Of a DNA stretch of 27,678 nucleotides, positions 7,758 to 17,329 are shown piece by piece; position 1 is the stretch's first letter, and every line of letters starts with the position of its first letter. The stretch covers positions 1 through 27,678 of the forward strand of contig DASTPP010000375.1 in assembly GCA_035762175.1 (NCBI GenBank), read 5' to 3'. Below the pieces are notes generated by a model. That model made no database searches, was not told the origin of the DNA, and worked only from the letters and a program-made list of their open reading frames with translations. The position numbers and the translations under genes were made by a program. Source of the DNA: DASTPP01 sp035762175 (GTDB lineage: Bacteria > Myxococcota_A > Polyangia > Polyangiales > Polyangiaceae).

Positions 7758-8582
7758 ATGTCCAGCCGCGCCCTCGCCGCGTACTTCGGCGCCCTCGTGG
7801 CGCTCGCCTCGCCCGTGCCCCTCGCGGGCGAGCCCGCGCCCCCGGCCACCTCGGGCGGGCACTCGCTGCGCAAGGGCGCCCTGGTGGCCCACAACGCCCT
7901 CGCCGGGGCCGCCCAGGCGGCGGCCGGGGCGGGCGAAGGCGCGCGCCCGGCCCCCCTCACCGCGGCGGCGCTCGCCGAGCCGGCCACCGCGCTGGCCTTC
8001 GCCCGGCCGGCCGCCGCGTTGGCGCTCGACGGCCCGGCCGCCGCGCTCTCGCCGGGGGGCCCGGCCGAGGCGGCGGGGGCGAGGGCGGCGGCGAGCGACG
8101 CCGAGGCCGCGACGCCGGGCGCCGAGGGGCCCGAGGGCCCGGTCGAGACCCTCGCCACGCTGTTCAACCTGCACAGCAACGAGGCCCTCGCCCTCGACGC
8201 CCGCGGCCCGAGCGACGAGCGCTTCGCGCGCCTGCTGCCCGACCGCACGAGCGGCGAGGTGCACCGCTTCGACCCGCGCCTGCTCGGCGTCGTGCGCCGC
8301 GTGGCCGGGCGGCACCCGGGCGCGCGCATCGAGCTCGTCTCGGGCTACCGCAGCCCCAAGTTCAACGAGCACCTGCGCAAGAAGGGCCACCGCGTCGCCT
8401 CGCACAGCGAGCACTCGCGCGGGCACGCGCTCGACTTCCGGGTCGAGGGGCTCTCGCCGGCCGAGATCGTCGCCGAGGTGCGCGCGCTCGGCTGGAAGGG
8501 CGGCATCGGGCGCTACGACGGCGCCGGCGACCGCTTCGTGCACGTCGACGTCGGCCGCGAACGCTTCTGGACGGGGCGCTGA
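7758..8582 (+). CDS. Secreted DUF882 / YcbK(MepK)-like M15-fold murein peptidase
   Basis: This 274-residue protein probably cleaves peptidoglycan peptide cross-links in the periplasm. The C-terminal 140 residues match the DUF882/YcbK family. They contain an LFNLHSNE start, RTSGEVHRFDPRLL, then SGYRSP, then SEHSRGHALDF with His and Asp spaced as zinc ligands, and FVHVDVG giving the third ligand. The N-terminus from ATG 7758 is a plausible signal peptide (SSRALAAYFGALVALASPVPLAG). It is followed by about 110 residues of Ala/Pro/Gly-rich linker with repeated ALA blocks. The frame is open further upstream to 7617, but that extension has no recognisable signal and would bury the signal peptide. 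The gene is convergent with the kinase gene that ends 24 bp downstream. In E. coli MepK is an endopeptidase; the exact bond cut here is unknown. Confidence 0.85.
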   Translation: MSSRALAAYFGALVALASPVPLAGEPAPPATSGGHSLRKGALVAHNALAGAAQAAAGAGEGARPAPLTAAALAEPATALAFARPAAALALDGPAAALSPGGPAEAAGARAAASDAEAATPGAEGPEGPVETLATLFNLHSNEALALDARGPSDERFARLLPDRTSGEVHRFDPRLLGVVRRVAGRHPGARIELVSGYRSPKFNEHLRKKGHRVASHSEHSRGHALDFRVEGLSPAEIVAEVRALGWKGGIGRYDGAGDRFVHVDVGRERFWTGR

Positions 8583-8606
8583 GCGCGGCGCTTCGGGCGG
8601 GGCGGT

Positions 8607-10301
8607 CTAAGGGCTGGGCGCGGCCGGGGGCTGGTCTTTGAGCAGCTGCAGCGGGACGGTCTGGCTCGGGGCGTTGAAGACGACGACGGTCTGGCGCGGC
8701 AGGTAGCCCGGGGCCTCGGCGCGCACGCGGTGCGCGGCGCCGTCGCGCGGGAAGTCGGCCTCGCTGCCTTCGATGGGGTCGTCGTCGACGAAGATCTGGG
8801 CGCTCTCGGGCGAGACGCGCACCGTCAGGCGCGTCTTGTCGCCGGGGATCGAGCCCGGGTCGGGCTGCGCCGCAGGCGGCTGCGGCAGCGACGAGAGGCG
8901 CAGGCGCTCGAGGGCGAAGGCGCCGACGAAGGCGAGCGTGCCGAGCAGGATGAAGAGGATGGCGAGGCCGACGCCCTGGCGGCGCTTGGCGAGGTTGGCG
9001 AACTCTTGGACGTCGGGCTCGACGGCCGGGTGCAGCGGGCTCTCGCCGACGTGCTGCCGGGCGTCGGCGACGGGGGTGCCGGCCGAGGGCGGGGGCACCG
9101 AGGGGTAGTCGGGGTGGTAGCGGATGCCGGCCGTCTCGGCGAAGTGCGGGGGCGCGACGCTGACGCCCGCGGGGGTGCCGGCGGCGGGCAGCGGGGCCGG
9201 CGCAGGCACGGAGGCGGGGCCGCCGAAGCGGCTCTCGTCGACCGGCGGGCCGACGCCCGGCATGGGCGCGCGCCCGAAGGTGCTCTCGGTGAGCTCGCGC
9301 GTCGCCTGGCTCACCTCGCGGATGCGCGCGTCGATGGCCTTTCTCGCCTGCGCCCGCCGCTCGGCGAACAGCTCGTTCATCAGGCGCGCGAGGTCGCGCC
9401 GGCCCACCTTCTGGGGCAGGCTGCGGGTGAACTCTTCGAGCGCCTCTTGGAGCTCGGCGGCGGTCTGGTAGCGCTCGTCGGGGTCGATGGCGAGGCACTT
9501 GCCGCAGATCGCCACGAGCCGCGGGTCGGCCTGGGGGTTGATGGCGAGCGGCGAGGGGATGTCGCCCGCCGAGATCTTCTGCAAGACGTCGAGGTCGCTC
9601 AGGCCCTTCCAGAGGCGGCGCCCGGTGATGGCGCGCCAGAGGATGACGCCGACCGCGAAGATGTCGGCGCGCCGGTCGATGCGCCGCGCCGAGCGCAGCT
9701 GCTCGGGCGCCATGTACGCGACCTTGCCCTTGATGATGCCCGTGCGCGTCTCGCCGCTCGAGTCGGCCGCCTTGGCGATGCCGAAGTCGAGCAGCTTCGG
9801 CACGCCCTCGTAGGTGACGAAGATGTTGTGCGGGCTGATGTCGCGGTGCACGACGTTGAGCGGCTGGCCGTCGAAGTCGGTCAGCTCGTGCGCGAAGTGC
9901 AGCCCGTCGAGCACCTCGCACACGATGCGCAAGAAGACCGCGAGCGACAGCCCCCCGGGCTGCTTCGACTGCGCGGCGCGCAGGCACGACTCGAGCGTCT
10001 CGCCCTCGAGGTACTCCATCGCGATGAAGTAGTGCCGCCCGTCGAAGCCGACCTCGTGCGTCTGCACCACGTTCGGGTGGTTGATGCGCGCCGAGAGCCT
10101 CGCCTCGTCGAGGAACATGTTGGTGAACTCGGGCTCGGCCGCGAGCTCGCCGCGCAGCTGCTTGACGACCTGCAGCTTGTTGAAGCCGCCGGGGCCCTGC
10201 ACGAGCGCCAGGATGACGTCGGCCATGCCCCCACGGCCGAGCTGAAAGATGGGCAAATACTTACCCCGGGGCGATGCCGACAGGGCGGGGGGCTCGCTCA
10301 T
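8607..10301 (-). CDS. Membrane Ser/Thr protein kinase with C-terminal PEGA domain (kinase 1)
   Basis: This 564-residue bacterial Hanks-type kinase has its kinase domain at about 15-285. It shows the glycine loop LGRGGMADV (21-29), ATP-binding Lys47, catalytic HRDISPHN (152-159), DFG (172-174) and MAPEQL. All key residues are present, so it should be active. A Pro/Ala-rich linker follows, then one hydrophobic helix (about 443-464) and a PEGA domain (about 490-555), which would place the sensor part outside the inner membrane. PEGA domains are thought to bind surface or wall components; the ligand is unknown. The ATG at 10301 lies 39 nt below a candidate promoter. The kinase and activation-loop sequence is close to kinases 2 and 3 in this window, indicating paralogy. 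It is transcribed divergently from glmU. Confidence 0.93.
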   Translation of the reverse strand: MSEPPALSASPRGKYLPIFQLGRGGMADVILALVQGPGGFNKLQVVKQLRGELAAEPEFTNMFLDEARLSARINHPNVVQTHEVGFDGRHYFIAMEYLEGETLESCLRAAQSKQPGGLSLAVFLRIVCEVLDGLHFAHELTDFDGQPLNVVHRDISPHNIFVTYEGVPKLLDFGIAKAADSSGETRTGIIKGKVAYMAPEQLRSARRIDRRADIFAVGVILWRAITGRRLWKGLSDLDVLQKISAGDIPSPLAINPQADPRLVAICGKCLAIDPDERYQTAAELQEALEEFTRSLPQKVGRRDLARLMNELFAERRAQARKAIDARIREVSQATRELTESTFGRAPMPGVGPPVDESRFGGPASVPAPAPLPAAGTPAGVSVAPPHFAETAGIRYHPDYPSVPPPSAGTPVADARQHVGESPLHPAVEPDVQEFANLAKRRQGVGLAILFILLGTLAFVGAFALERLRLSSLPQPPAAQPDPGSIPGDKTRLTVRVSPESAQIFVDDDPIEGSEADFPRDGAAHRVRAEAPGYLPRQTVVVFNAPSQTVPLQLLKDQPPAAPSP

Positions 10302-10340
10302 CGAAACTCGGGTCTCCGGGGCGACACGTGCTAGCGGGAG

Positions 10341-10369
10341 AGACTAGGGGCCTGGCCAACCTACGGCAA
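10341..10369 (-). promoter_or_regulatory. Candidate sigma70-type promoter for kinase 1
   Basis: On the minus strand, TTGCCG (10364-10369) and TAGTCT (10341-10346) are separated by 17 bp, upstream of the kinase start at 10301. The nine bases CCCTAGTCT recur in the putative kinase 3 promoter. Apart from this and a TACCCT box near glmU, I see no element or gene in the 274-bp divergent gap. Confidence 0.35.
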
Positions 10370-10561
10370 CGTAAAGATTCTGGGCCCGTAGCCGCCGGAC
10401 CGCGCGCTCGAAGGGGTTTCTCCCCCGGGACCGGGCGGGGCCCGGGCGCGGGACAAGCCCCGACGCAGGCCCAATTGTAGCGGTAAAACCCACGCCGTTG
10501 TCAAGCGTAGGCGCCCGCCGAGGCGCGCCGGGCCCGGCGCCCCCGGGCCCCGCCGAGGTGC

Positions 10562-10567
10562 TACCCT
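10562..10567 (+). promoter_or_regulatory. Putative -10 hexamer immediately upstream of glmU
   Basis: TACCCT lies 8 nt before ATG 10576, and there is no good Shine-Dalgarno sequence. Transcription starting about 7 nt after the hexamer would begin at the start codon, giving a leaderless mRNA. No clear -35 box is seen. Confidence 0.3.
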
Positions 10568-10575
10568 GCGCGCCC

Positions 10576-11967
10576 ATGCGTAGCGTCGCCCTCATCCTCG
10601 CCGCCGGCGAGGGAACCCGAATGAAAAGCGCCCTGCCCAAGGTGCTCCACCCCTTGCTCGGCGCGCCCATGCTCCACCACGTCGTCCGCTGCGCGCTCGA
10701 GGCGGGCGTCGACCAGGCCGTCGTGGTCGTCGGCCACGGCGCCGAGCGCGTCGAGGCCTCGCTCGCCGCGGCCTTCGGCGCGCGCGTGACGACGGCGCTG
10801 CAGCCGGTGCGCCGCGGCACCGGCGACGCGGCCGCCCGCGGCCTCGCGGCCGTCGCCGAGGGCCCCGGCACGGCCGTCGTGCTCTACGGCGACACCCCCC
10901 TCTTGCGCGCCGAGGACGTCGCGGCCCTGCTCGAGGCGGGCCGGGGCGGCGCGCCGCTCGCCATGCTGACGACCACGATCGACGAGCCCCGCGGCTACGG
11001 GCGCATCCTGCGCGATGCCTCCGGCGCCGTCGTCGGCATCCGCGAAGAGAAAGACTGCTCGCCCGAAGAGCGCGCCCTCCGCGAGGTCAACCCCGGCGTT
11101 TACGCCTTCGATCTGGGCTTTTTGCGCGAGGCGCTGCCCGCGCTCAAGCCCAACAACCAGCAGGGCGAGTACTACCTGACCGACACGGTCGCGCTCGCCG
11201 CCGCCCGCGGCCGCGTCGAAAGCCGCGAGGCCGACGTGCACAGCCTGCTCGGCGTCAACGACCGGACTCAGCTCGCCGAGGCCGAGCGCATCCTGTTGCA
11301 TCGCCTCTGCGAGCGCTGGCGCAAGGCGGGCGTCACCATCCGCGACGGCGTGCGCCTCGACGCCACGGTCGAGCTCGAGGCCGACGTCACGCTCGAGGCG
11401 GGCGCGGTCCTGCGCGGCGCGACGCGCGTCGCCTCCGGCGCGCTCGTCGACGTCGGCTGCGTGCTCACCGACGCCCAGATCGAGGCGGGCGCCGTGCTCA
11501 AGCCGTACTCGGTCGTCACCCAGTCGAAGGTGGGCAAGGGTGCGCAAATCGGGCCATTCGCGCACCTGCGGCCGGGCAGCGCCATCGGCGACGAGGCGCA
11601 CGTCGGCAATTTCGTCGAAACGAAGAACACGACGCTGGGCCGCGGCGCCAAGGCCAACCACCTCGCGTACCTCGGCGACGGCGACGTGGGCGAGGGCGCG
11701 AACGTCGGCGCGGGCACGATCTTTTGCAACTACGACGGCTTCCGCAAGCACCGCACCACGATCGGGGCGCGCGCGTTCATCGGCTCCGACTCGCAGCTCG
11801 TGGCGCCGGTGAGCGTGGGCGAGGGCGCGTACGTCGGCACGGGCACGACGGTGACCGAGGACGTGCCGGCCGACGCGCTCGCCATCGGGCGCGCGCGCCA
11901 GCAGAACAAGGCGGGCTACGCGGCGAAGCTGCGCGAGCGGCTCGGGCGGCGCCCGCCGACGAAGTAG
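10576..11967 (+). CDS. glmU: Bifunctional UDP-GlcNAc pyrophosphorylase / glucosamine-1-phosphate acetyltransferase GlmU
   Basis: This 463-residue cytoplasmic enzyme makes UDP-GlcNAc, the precursor of peptidoglycan and lipopolysaccharide. It acetylates GlcN-1-P and then couples the product to UTP. The N-terminal uridylyltransferase (about 1-230) begins with LAAGEGTRMKSALPKVLH, the nucleotide-binding signature. The C-terminal half (about 250-450) is a left-handed beta-helix hexapeptide-repeat acetyltransferase with KANHLAYLGD, which contains the catalytic His region, and CNYDG. Length is close to the 456 residues of E. coli GlmU. ATG 10576 is chosen because it sits just before RSVALILAAGEGT; a longer frame from a TTG at 10498 adds 26 unconserved residues. 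The last codons and stop lie inside a 51-bp tandem repeat. The gene is convergent with kinase 2. Confidence 0.97.
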   Translation: MRSVALILAAGEGTRMKSALPKVLHPLLGAPMLHHVVRCALEAGVDQAVVVVGHGAERVEASLAAAFGARVTTALQPVRRGTGDAAARGLAAVAEGPGTAVVLYGDTPLLRAEDVAALLEAGRGGAPLAMLTTTIDEPRGYGRILRDASGAVVGIREEKDCSPEERALREVNPGVYAFDLGFLREALPALKPNNQQGEYYLTDTVALAAARGRVESREADVHSLLGVNDRTQLAEAERILLHRLCERWRKAGVTIRDGVRLDATVELEADVTLEAGAVLRGATRVASGALVDVGCVLTDAQIEAGAVLKPYSVVTQSKVGKGAQIGPFAHLRPGSAIGDEAHVGNFVETKNTTLGRGAKANHLAYLGDGDVGEGANVGAGTIFCNYDGFRKHRTTIGARAFIGSDSQLVAPVSVGEGAYVGTGTTVTEDVPADALAIGRARQQNKAGYAAKLRERLGRRPPTK

Positions 11968-12056
11968 GCCGGCGCCGCGCAAGGGGGGCGGCTCGGGTGG
12001 CGCCCCCCGACGAAGTAGGCCGGCGCCGCGCAAGGGGGGCGGCCCGGGGCGGCCGC
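11938..12056. repeat. 51-bp tandem repeat spanning the glmU stop codon
   Basis: Copy 1 (11938-11988) contains the last ten glmU codons and the TAG stop. Copy 2 (11989-12039) differs by only two bases, and a decayed third copy begins at 12040. The period is 17 codons, so copy 2 would re-encode the same C-terminal peptide and a second TAG in the same frame. Confidence 0.85.
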
Positions 12057-12308
12057 GAGCCGGTGGGCCCGGCGCGCCCTCGGCCGGGGGCACGCGGCCT
12101 CGGTGGCCGGCGGCCGCGGTTTGACGGGCCCGGGGCACGCGGCCTTGCGGCGGGCGGCCTCGGCGGCCCTTCTCGCGACCGCCGCGCCGGCCGGGTCGGG
12201 GCCGCGCCCTCGGCGGCCCCTCACGAAGGCGCGCTCAGGGCGGCCAGGGGCCGTCGCGGTCGACGGCGCGCTCAGGGCGGCCAGGGGCCGTCGCGATCGA
12301 TGGCGCGC
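11968..12308. other. Convergent, repeat-filled intergenic region between glmU and kinase 2
   Basis: No gene is seen in these 341 bases. They hold the extra copies of the 51-bp glmU-end repeat and two extra copies of the 37-bp kinase-end repeat. They also hold a 12-bp direct repeat (GGCACGCGGCCT near 12089 and 12134). There is no T-run that would mark a classical terminator. Confidence 0.6.
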
Positions 12309-14087
<1,779 letters not shown>

Positions 14088-14097
14088 CGAGCGATCC

Positions 14098-14125
14098 ATT
14101 CTACCGAGCTACGTGCGTGATTCAA
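14098..14125 (-). promoter_or_regulatory. Strong sigma70-like promoter of kinase 2
   Basis: On the minus strand TTGAAT (14120-14125) and TAGAAT (14098-14103) are 16 bp apart. Transcription would start near 14091, about 4 nt before ATG 14087, so the mRNA would be nearly leaderless. The -10 box overlaps the first in-frame ATG at 14099, which argues against that ATG as the start. This is the best promoter match I see in the window. Confidence 0.6.
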
Positions 14126-14231
14126 CGGCAACGGAACCCTCACCGTCGCCGTGTAGGTGCGGCGCTGACATTCAGCCGGGGGCTATTTTTAAGGGGTCTC
14201 CGCGAGGGTTGCGGCCAAAGGGGGCTTTGTA

Positions 14232-14261
14232 TTAGCCTCCGAGCGACAGCTGCCCTAGTCT
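14232..14261 (+). promoter_or_regulatory. Candidate promoter of kinase 3
   Basis: TTAGCC (14232-14237) and TAGTCT (14256-14261) are 18 bp apart, and the -10 box lies 17 nt before ATG 14279. The CCCTAGTCT string is identical in the putative kinase 1 promoter, hinting at common control. The -35 match is weak. Confidence 0.35.
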
Positions 14262-14278
14262 GCGGCTCTTCGTTGCTC

Positions 14279-16414
14279 ATGCCAAGCATCCTGCCAACCT
14301 CACGATTTCACGAGATCGCGTCCCTCGGGGTGGGGGGCATGGGGGGGGTGAACCTGGCGGTGAGTATCGGGCCCGCGGGCTTTACCAAGCTCTTGGTCGT
14401 CAAGCGGCTGCGGCCCGAGATCGCTGACATTCCCGAGTTTTTGTCGATGTTCTTGCAGGAGGCCAAGCTTTCCGCGCGGCTCAACCATCCGAACATCGTC
14501 CAGACGTACGAGATCAGCGCCGACGCGACGAGTCATTTTCTCACGATGGAGTACCTCGAGGGGCAGTCGCTGCAGGCCGTGCTGCGCGCCTCACGGTCCG
14601 GCCACCCCCTGTCGAACTCGTTTTTGCGCGACGGGGTGCCCGCCAGCGGCCCGCAGAGCGGCAGCGGCCCCCGCCATTCGCCCGCCGTTCGAGAAGCCGA
14701 GTTCACGGGCAAGCACCGGCTGATGCTGCCGTACTACCTGCGCGCCCTCGCCGACGCGCTGGAGGGCCTGCATTATGCCCATGAACTTTGCGACCACGAC
14801 GGAATGCCCCTCAACATCGTGCACCGTGACGTGTCGCCTGGCAACATTTTCATCACGTACGATGGCACGGTAAAACTTCTCGACTTCGGCATCGCCAAGG
14901 CGGCCGACTCGTCGCTGCACACGCGCACCGGCATGCTCAAGGGCAAGGTCGCCTTCATGGCGCCCGAACAGCTGCGCCAGGGCTCGGCCATCGACCGCCG
15001 GGTCGACCTCTTCGCCGTCGGGGTGATGCTCTGGGAGGCGGCGGCCGGGCGCCGGCTCTGGCGCGGCGTCTCGGACCTCGAGATCTTGATGCGCCTGTCG
15101 AAGGGGCAGATCCCGCGGCCGGGCGAGCTCGCGCCGGACGTGCACCCGCGGCTCGAGGCCATCTGCAACAAGGCGATGGCGTTCGAGCCGGACGAGCGCT
15201 ACCCGACGGCCGAGGCGCTGCAGGACGACATCGAAGACCTGCTCGACGAGATCGGGCCGGTCTCGAGCCGCGAGCTCGGCGCCTACGTCTCGGACCTGTT
15301 CGCGCCGCAGCGAACGGAGGCGCGCGCCTTCGTGCGGCGCAAGCTCGACGAGCTGCGCGCGGCGTACGCGGGCGACGAGTTCGGGCCGCCGTCGGCGCGC
15401 TCGGTGCGCGCGTTCGACTCCTCGCGCGAGGGCGTCGTCCCCGCGGCGCCCCCGCCCTCGCGCGAGGACAGCCGCATCGGCCCCTCGCCGCTCACCATCA
15501 GCCGGCCGGTGCGGCGCGCGAGCCTGCCGCCGGGCGACCGGGGGCACGCGGCGTGGCTGGCGCTCGCGGCGGTCGGGGCCCTCGCGGTGGCGGGGGCGGC
15601 GCTCTGGGCGCGGGGCGAGGGGCCGGCGCGCCCGGCCCCGCCGGCCGGCGCGACGCCCGCGCCCGAGCCGCCGGCGCCCCGGCCCGCGGCCTCGCAGCAC
15701 ACCCGCCTGACGGTCATGGCCTCGCCCGCCGACGCCCGCATCTTCGTCGACGGCGTGCCGGTCGTCGTCAACCCGTACACGGCCGCGGTGCCGCTCGACG
15801 GCAAGAAGCACGAGGTCCGTGCCGAGGCCGCGGGCTTCGTGTCGCAGACCAAGCTCGTCGAGTTCGAGCCGTCGGGCACGGCGCTGAAGTTCGCGCTCGA
15901 GCGCGAGGGGCGCGGCGGCAAGGGCGAGTCGTCGCCCGAGCACGGGCCGGGCAAGCCGCCCTCGCGGGGCGGCGCCGAGGCGCCCGAGCAGCGCTTAGGC
16001 TCTGTCGGGCGAAGGCGGACCGAGCGCGGCGGCCGAGACGCCAGCGTTCGGCGCCGGCGGGGCGCGCCGGAATCCGCCCGGATTTCAAGCGCCCCGCCGG
16101 CGTCGAACGCGCCGCAGATCGGCCGCCGGGCGACGGGAGCCTTCGCCCGACAGAGCCTAGCGCCGGCCGGGCGAAGGGCGAAGAGATCGACGTCGAGGGC
16201 CGGCGGCAGATCGAGGCGCCGGCAGGGCTTGGCGCCGGCCGGGCGAACGGCGACGGCCCGGCCCCCGGGGCGGCCGAACTCAGCGCCGGGCGGGCGAAGG
16301 GCGGAGGCCCGGCCCGCGGGGCGGCCGAACTCAGCGCCGGGCGGCCGAAGGGCGGAGGCCCGGCCCTCGGGGCGGCCGAGGGTCGGGCGCGCGGGGGCGA
16401 GGCGGCGGCCGTGA
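14279..16414 (+). CDS. Membrane Ser/Thr protein kinase with PEGA domain and disrupted repeat-rich tail (kinase 3)
   Basis: From ATG 14279 this is a 711-residue Hanks-type kinase. Visible motifs are LGVGGMGGV (16-24), Lys42, HRDVSPGN (182-189), DFG (202-204) and MAPEQLRQ. Unlike kinases 1 and 2 it carries an extra segment of about 40 residues, rich in Ser/Gly/Pro, between the hinge region and the catalytic loop (near 105-150). A hydrophobic helix lies at about 423-444 and a PEGA domain at about 474-541. After about residue 570 the tail becomes Arg/Pro-rich and contains a 164-bp foldback element, then 51-bp and 26-bp tandem repeats, the last including the stop. The tail therefore looks altered by insertion and repeat growth, while the kinase and PEGA parts look intact. 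The frame is open upstream to 14117, but residues before 14279 are unrelated to the paralogs and precede the candidate promoter. Confidence 0.9.
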   Translation: MPSILPTSRFHEIASLGVGGMGGVNLAVSIGPAGFTKLLVVKRLRPEIADIPEFLSMFLQEAKLSARLNHPNIVQTYEISADATSHFLTMEYLEGQSLQAVLRASRSGHPLSNSFLRDGVPASGPQSGSGPRHSPAVREAEFTGKHRLMLPYYLRALADALEGLHYAHELCDHDGMPLNIVHRDVSPGNIFITYDGTVKLLDFGIAKAADSSLHTRTGMLKGKVAFMAPEQLRQGSAIDRRVDLFAVGVMLWEAAAGRRLWRGVSDLEILMRLSKGQIPRPGELAPDVHPRLEAICNKAMAFEPDERYPTAEALQDDIEDLLDEIGPVSSRELGAYVSDLFAPQRTEARAFVRRKLDELRAAYAGDEFGPPSARSVRAFDSSREGVVPAAPPPSREDSRIGPSPLTISRPVRRASLPPGDRGHAAWLALAAVGALAVAGAALWARGEGPARPAPPAGATPAPEPPAPRPAASQHTRLTVMASPADARIFVDGVPVVVNPYTAAVPLDGKKHEVRAEAAGFVSQTKLVEFEPSGTALKFALEREGRGGKGESSPEHGPGKPPSRGGAEAPEQRLGSVGRRRTERGGRDASVRRRRGAPESARISSAPPASNAPQIGRRATGAFARQSLAPAGRRAKRSTSRAGGRSRRRQGLAPAGRTATARPPGRPNSAPGGRRAEARPAGRPNSAPGGRRAEARPSGRPRVGRAGARRRP
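15996..16159. mobile_element. MITE-like foldback element, 164 bp with 21-bp perfect terminal inverted repeats and TA ends
   Basis: Positions 15996-16016 are exactly the reverse complement of 16139-16159, each bounded by TA followed by GGCTCTGTCGGGCG. Inside, further arms pair (a CGGCGGCCGA block, and a 21-bp block with one mismatch containing GGCGGGGCGC). The centre has AATCC-GCCC-GGATT, so nearly the whole element folds into one long hairpin. It contains no transposase gene. TA at both ends fits IS630/Tc1-type target duplication, but the parent family is not identified. It lies within the open reading frame of kinase 3, in the part encoding the tail after the PEGA domain. Confidence 0.65.
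16271..16380. repeat. 51-bp tandem repeat in the kinase 3 tail
   Basis: The block beginning CGGCCGAACTCAGCGCC starts at 16271 and 16322, with a partial copy at 16373. Decayed related pieces (GCGCCGGCCGGGCGAA) occur near 16160 and 16231. The period is 17 codons and keeps the reading frame. Confidence 0.75.
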
Positions 16415-16446
16415 GGTCGGGGGCGAGGCGGCGGCCGTGAGGTCGG
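16395..16446. repeat. 26-bp perfect tandem duplication containing the kinase 3 stop codon
   Basis: Positions 16395-16420 and 16421-16446 are identical. The TGA that ends kinase 3 is at 16412-16414 in the first copy. The second copy carries the same TGA in another frame at 16438-16440. Confidence 0.85.
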
Positions 16447-16496
16447 GCCGGCGTGCGCTACCGCCCGCGGGGCGCGCCGGCGCACGGGCGCCGGGC

Positions 16497-17174
16497 TCAG
16501 ACCGGGACTTCGCCGGGCACGCCCGTCTGCTCGACGCGCGTCGGCAGCGCGTGCCGCATGCGCAGGCGCTTGGTCTCGAGGTAGCCGAGCGAGCTCGGGT
16601 TGGGGCGCACGAGCACGGGCATGCGGCTCTCGACGGCGACGCCGAGCTCGCGTAGCGCCTCGACCTTCTCGGGGTTGTTGGTCATCAGGCAGACCGACTC
16701 GACGCCGAGCTCGCGCAGCATCGCGGCGGCCACGTCGTACTGGCGCGCGTCGTCGGGCAGGCCGAGCAGGCGGTTGGCGTCGACGGTGTCGGCGCCGCGC
16801 GCCTGCAGCGCGTAGGCGCGGATCTTGTTCGACAGGCCGATGCCGCGCCCCTCCTGGCGGAGGTACAGGATGGCGCCGAGGCGCCGCCGCCCGAGCTCGG
16901 CCTGCGCCGCCTCGAGCTGCTCTTTGCAGTCGCACTTGAGCGAGCCGAACACCTCGCTCGTGATGCACTCGCTGTGCACGCGCACGGGCACGTTGCGCGC
17001 GCCGCGCAGGTCGCCCATGACGAGGGCGACGTGCTCGTTGGACAGGCCGAACTCGTTGCGCGAGCCGTCCGTCCAGCGGAAGACGAAGGTTTCGAAGTCG
17101 CCGTGGCGGGTCGGGAGGCTGGCTCGTGCGGTCACTTCGAGCTGAGGCCGGATCACCAGATCAGGGACGTGCAT
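16497..17174 (-). CDS. ribA: GTP cyclohydrolase II RibA (monofunctional)
   Basis: This 225-residue enzyme opens the imidazole ring of GTP, the first step of riboflavin synthesis. The zinc ligands are Cys70, Cys81 and Cys83 in the ECITSEVFGSLKCDC segment. QEGRGIGL, DTVDANRLLGL, DARQY and NNPEKVEAL follow as in the family. It has no DHBP synthase (RibB) domain fused in front, so that activity must be encoded elsewhere. ATG 17174 is preceded by a GAGGAGAG ribosome site (17179-17186 on the plus strand), one of the clearest in the window. Upstream sequence in the same frame is open but lies across the spacer and the antisense of nothing conserved. The gene follows holA by 155 bp on the same strand and may share its transcript. 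I see no FMN riboswitch in that gap. Confidence 0.96.
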   Translation of the reverse strand: MHVPDLVIRPQLEVTARASLPTRHGDFETFVFRWTDGSRNEFGLSNEHVALVMGDLRGARNVPVRVHSECITSEVFGSLKCDCKEQLEAAQAELGRRRLGAILYLRQEGRGIGLSNKIRAYALQARGADTVDANRLLGLPDDARQYDVAAAMLRELGVESVCLMTNNPEKVEALRELGVAVESRMPVLVRPNPSSLGYLETKRLRMRHALPTRVEQTGVPGEVPV

Positions 17175-17178
17175 CTCG

Positions 17179-17186
17179 CTCTCCTC
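17179..17186 (-). promoter_or_regulatory. Ribosome binding site of ribA
   Basis: The minus strand reads GAGGAGAG followed by a 4-nt spacer and ATG 17174. It decides the start among a long open upstream frame. Confidence 0.7.
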
Positions 17187-17329
17187 GCGGAGGGGAAAGG
17201 GGGGCGCCACGCGGCGCGGAGGAAGGTACGAAGAGGCGGGTGCGTGACGGTCCCACGGCGGCGGATGATGGGGTCGCGCTCCCCGTAACGCAAGGCAAGA
17301 AAGGAGCCGCCGGCACGGTGCGTCGGTGC

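Noticed and set aside
10498..10575. Extended glmU start at TTG 10498
   Set aside because: The extra 26 residues are Gly/Pro/Ala-rich and unlike any GlmU N-terminus; ATG 10576 sits directly before the conserved nucleotide-binding motif.
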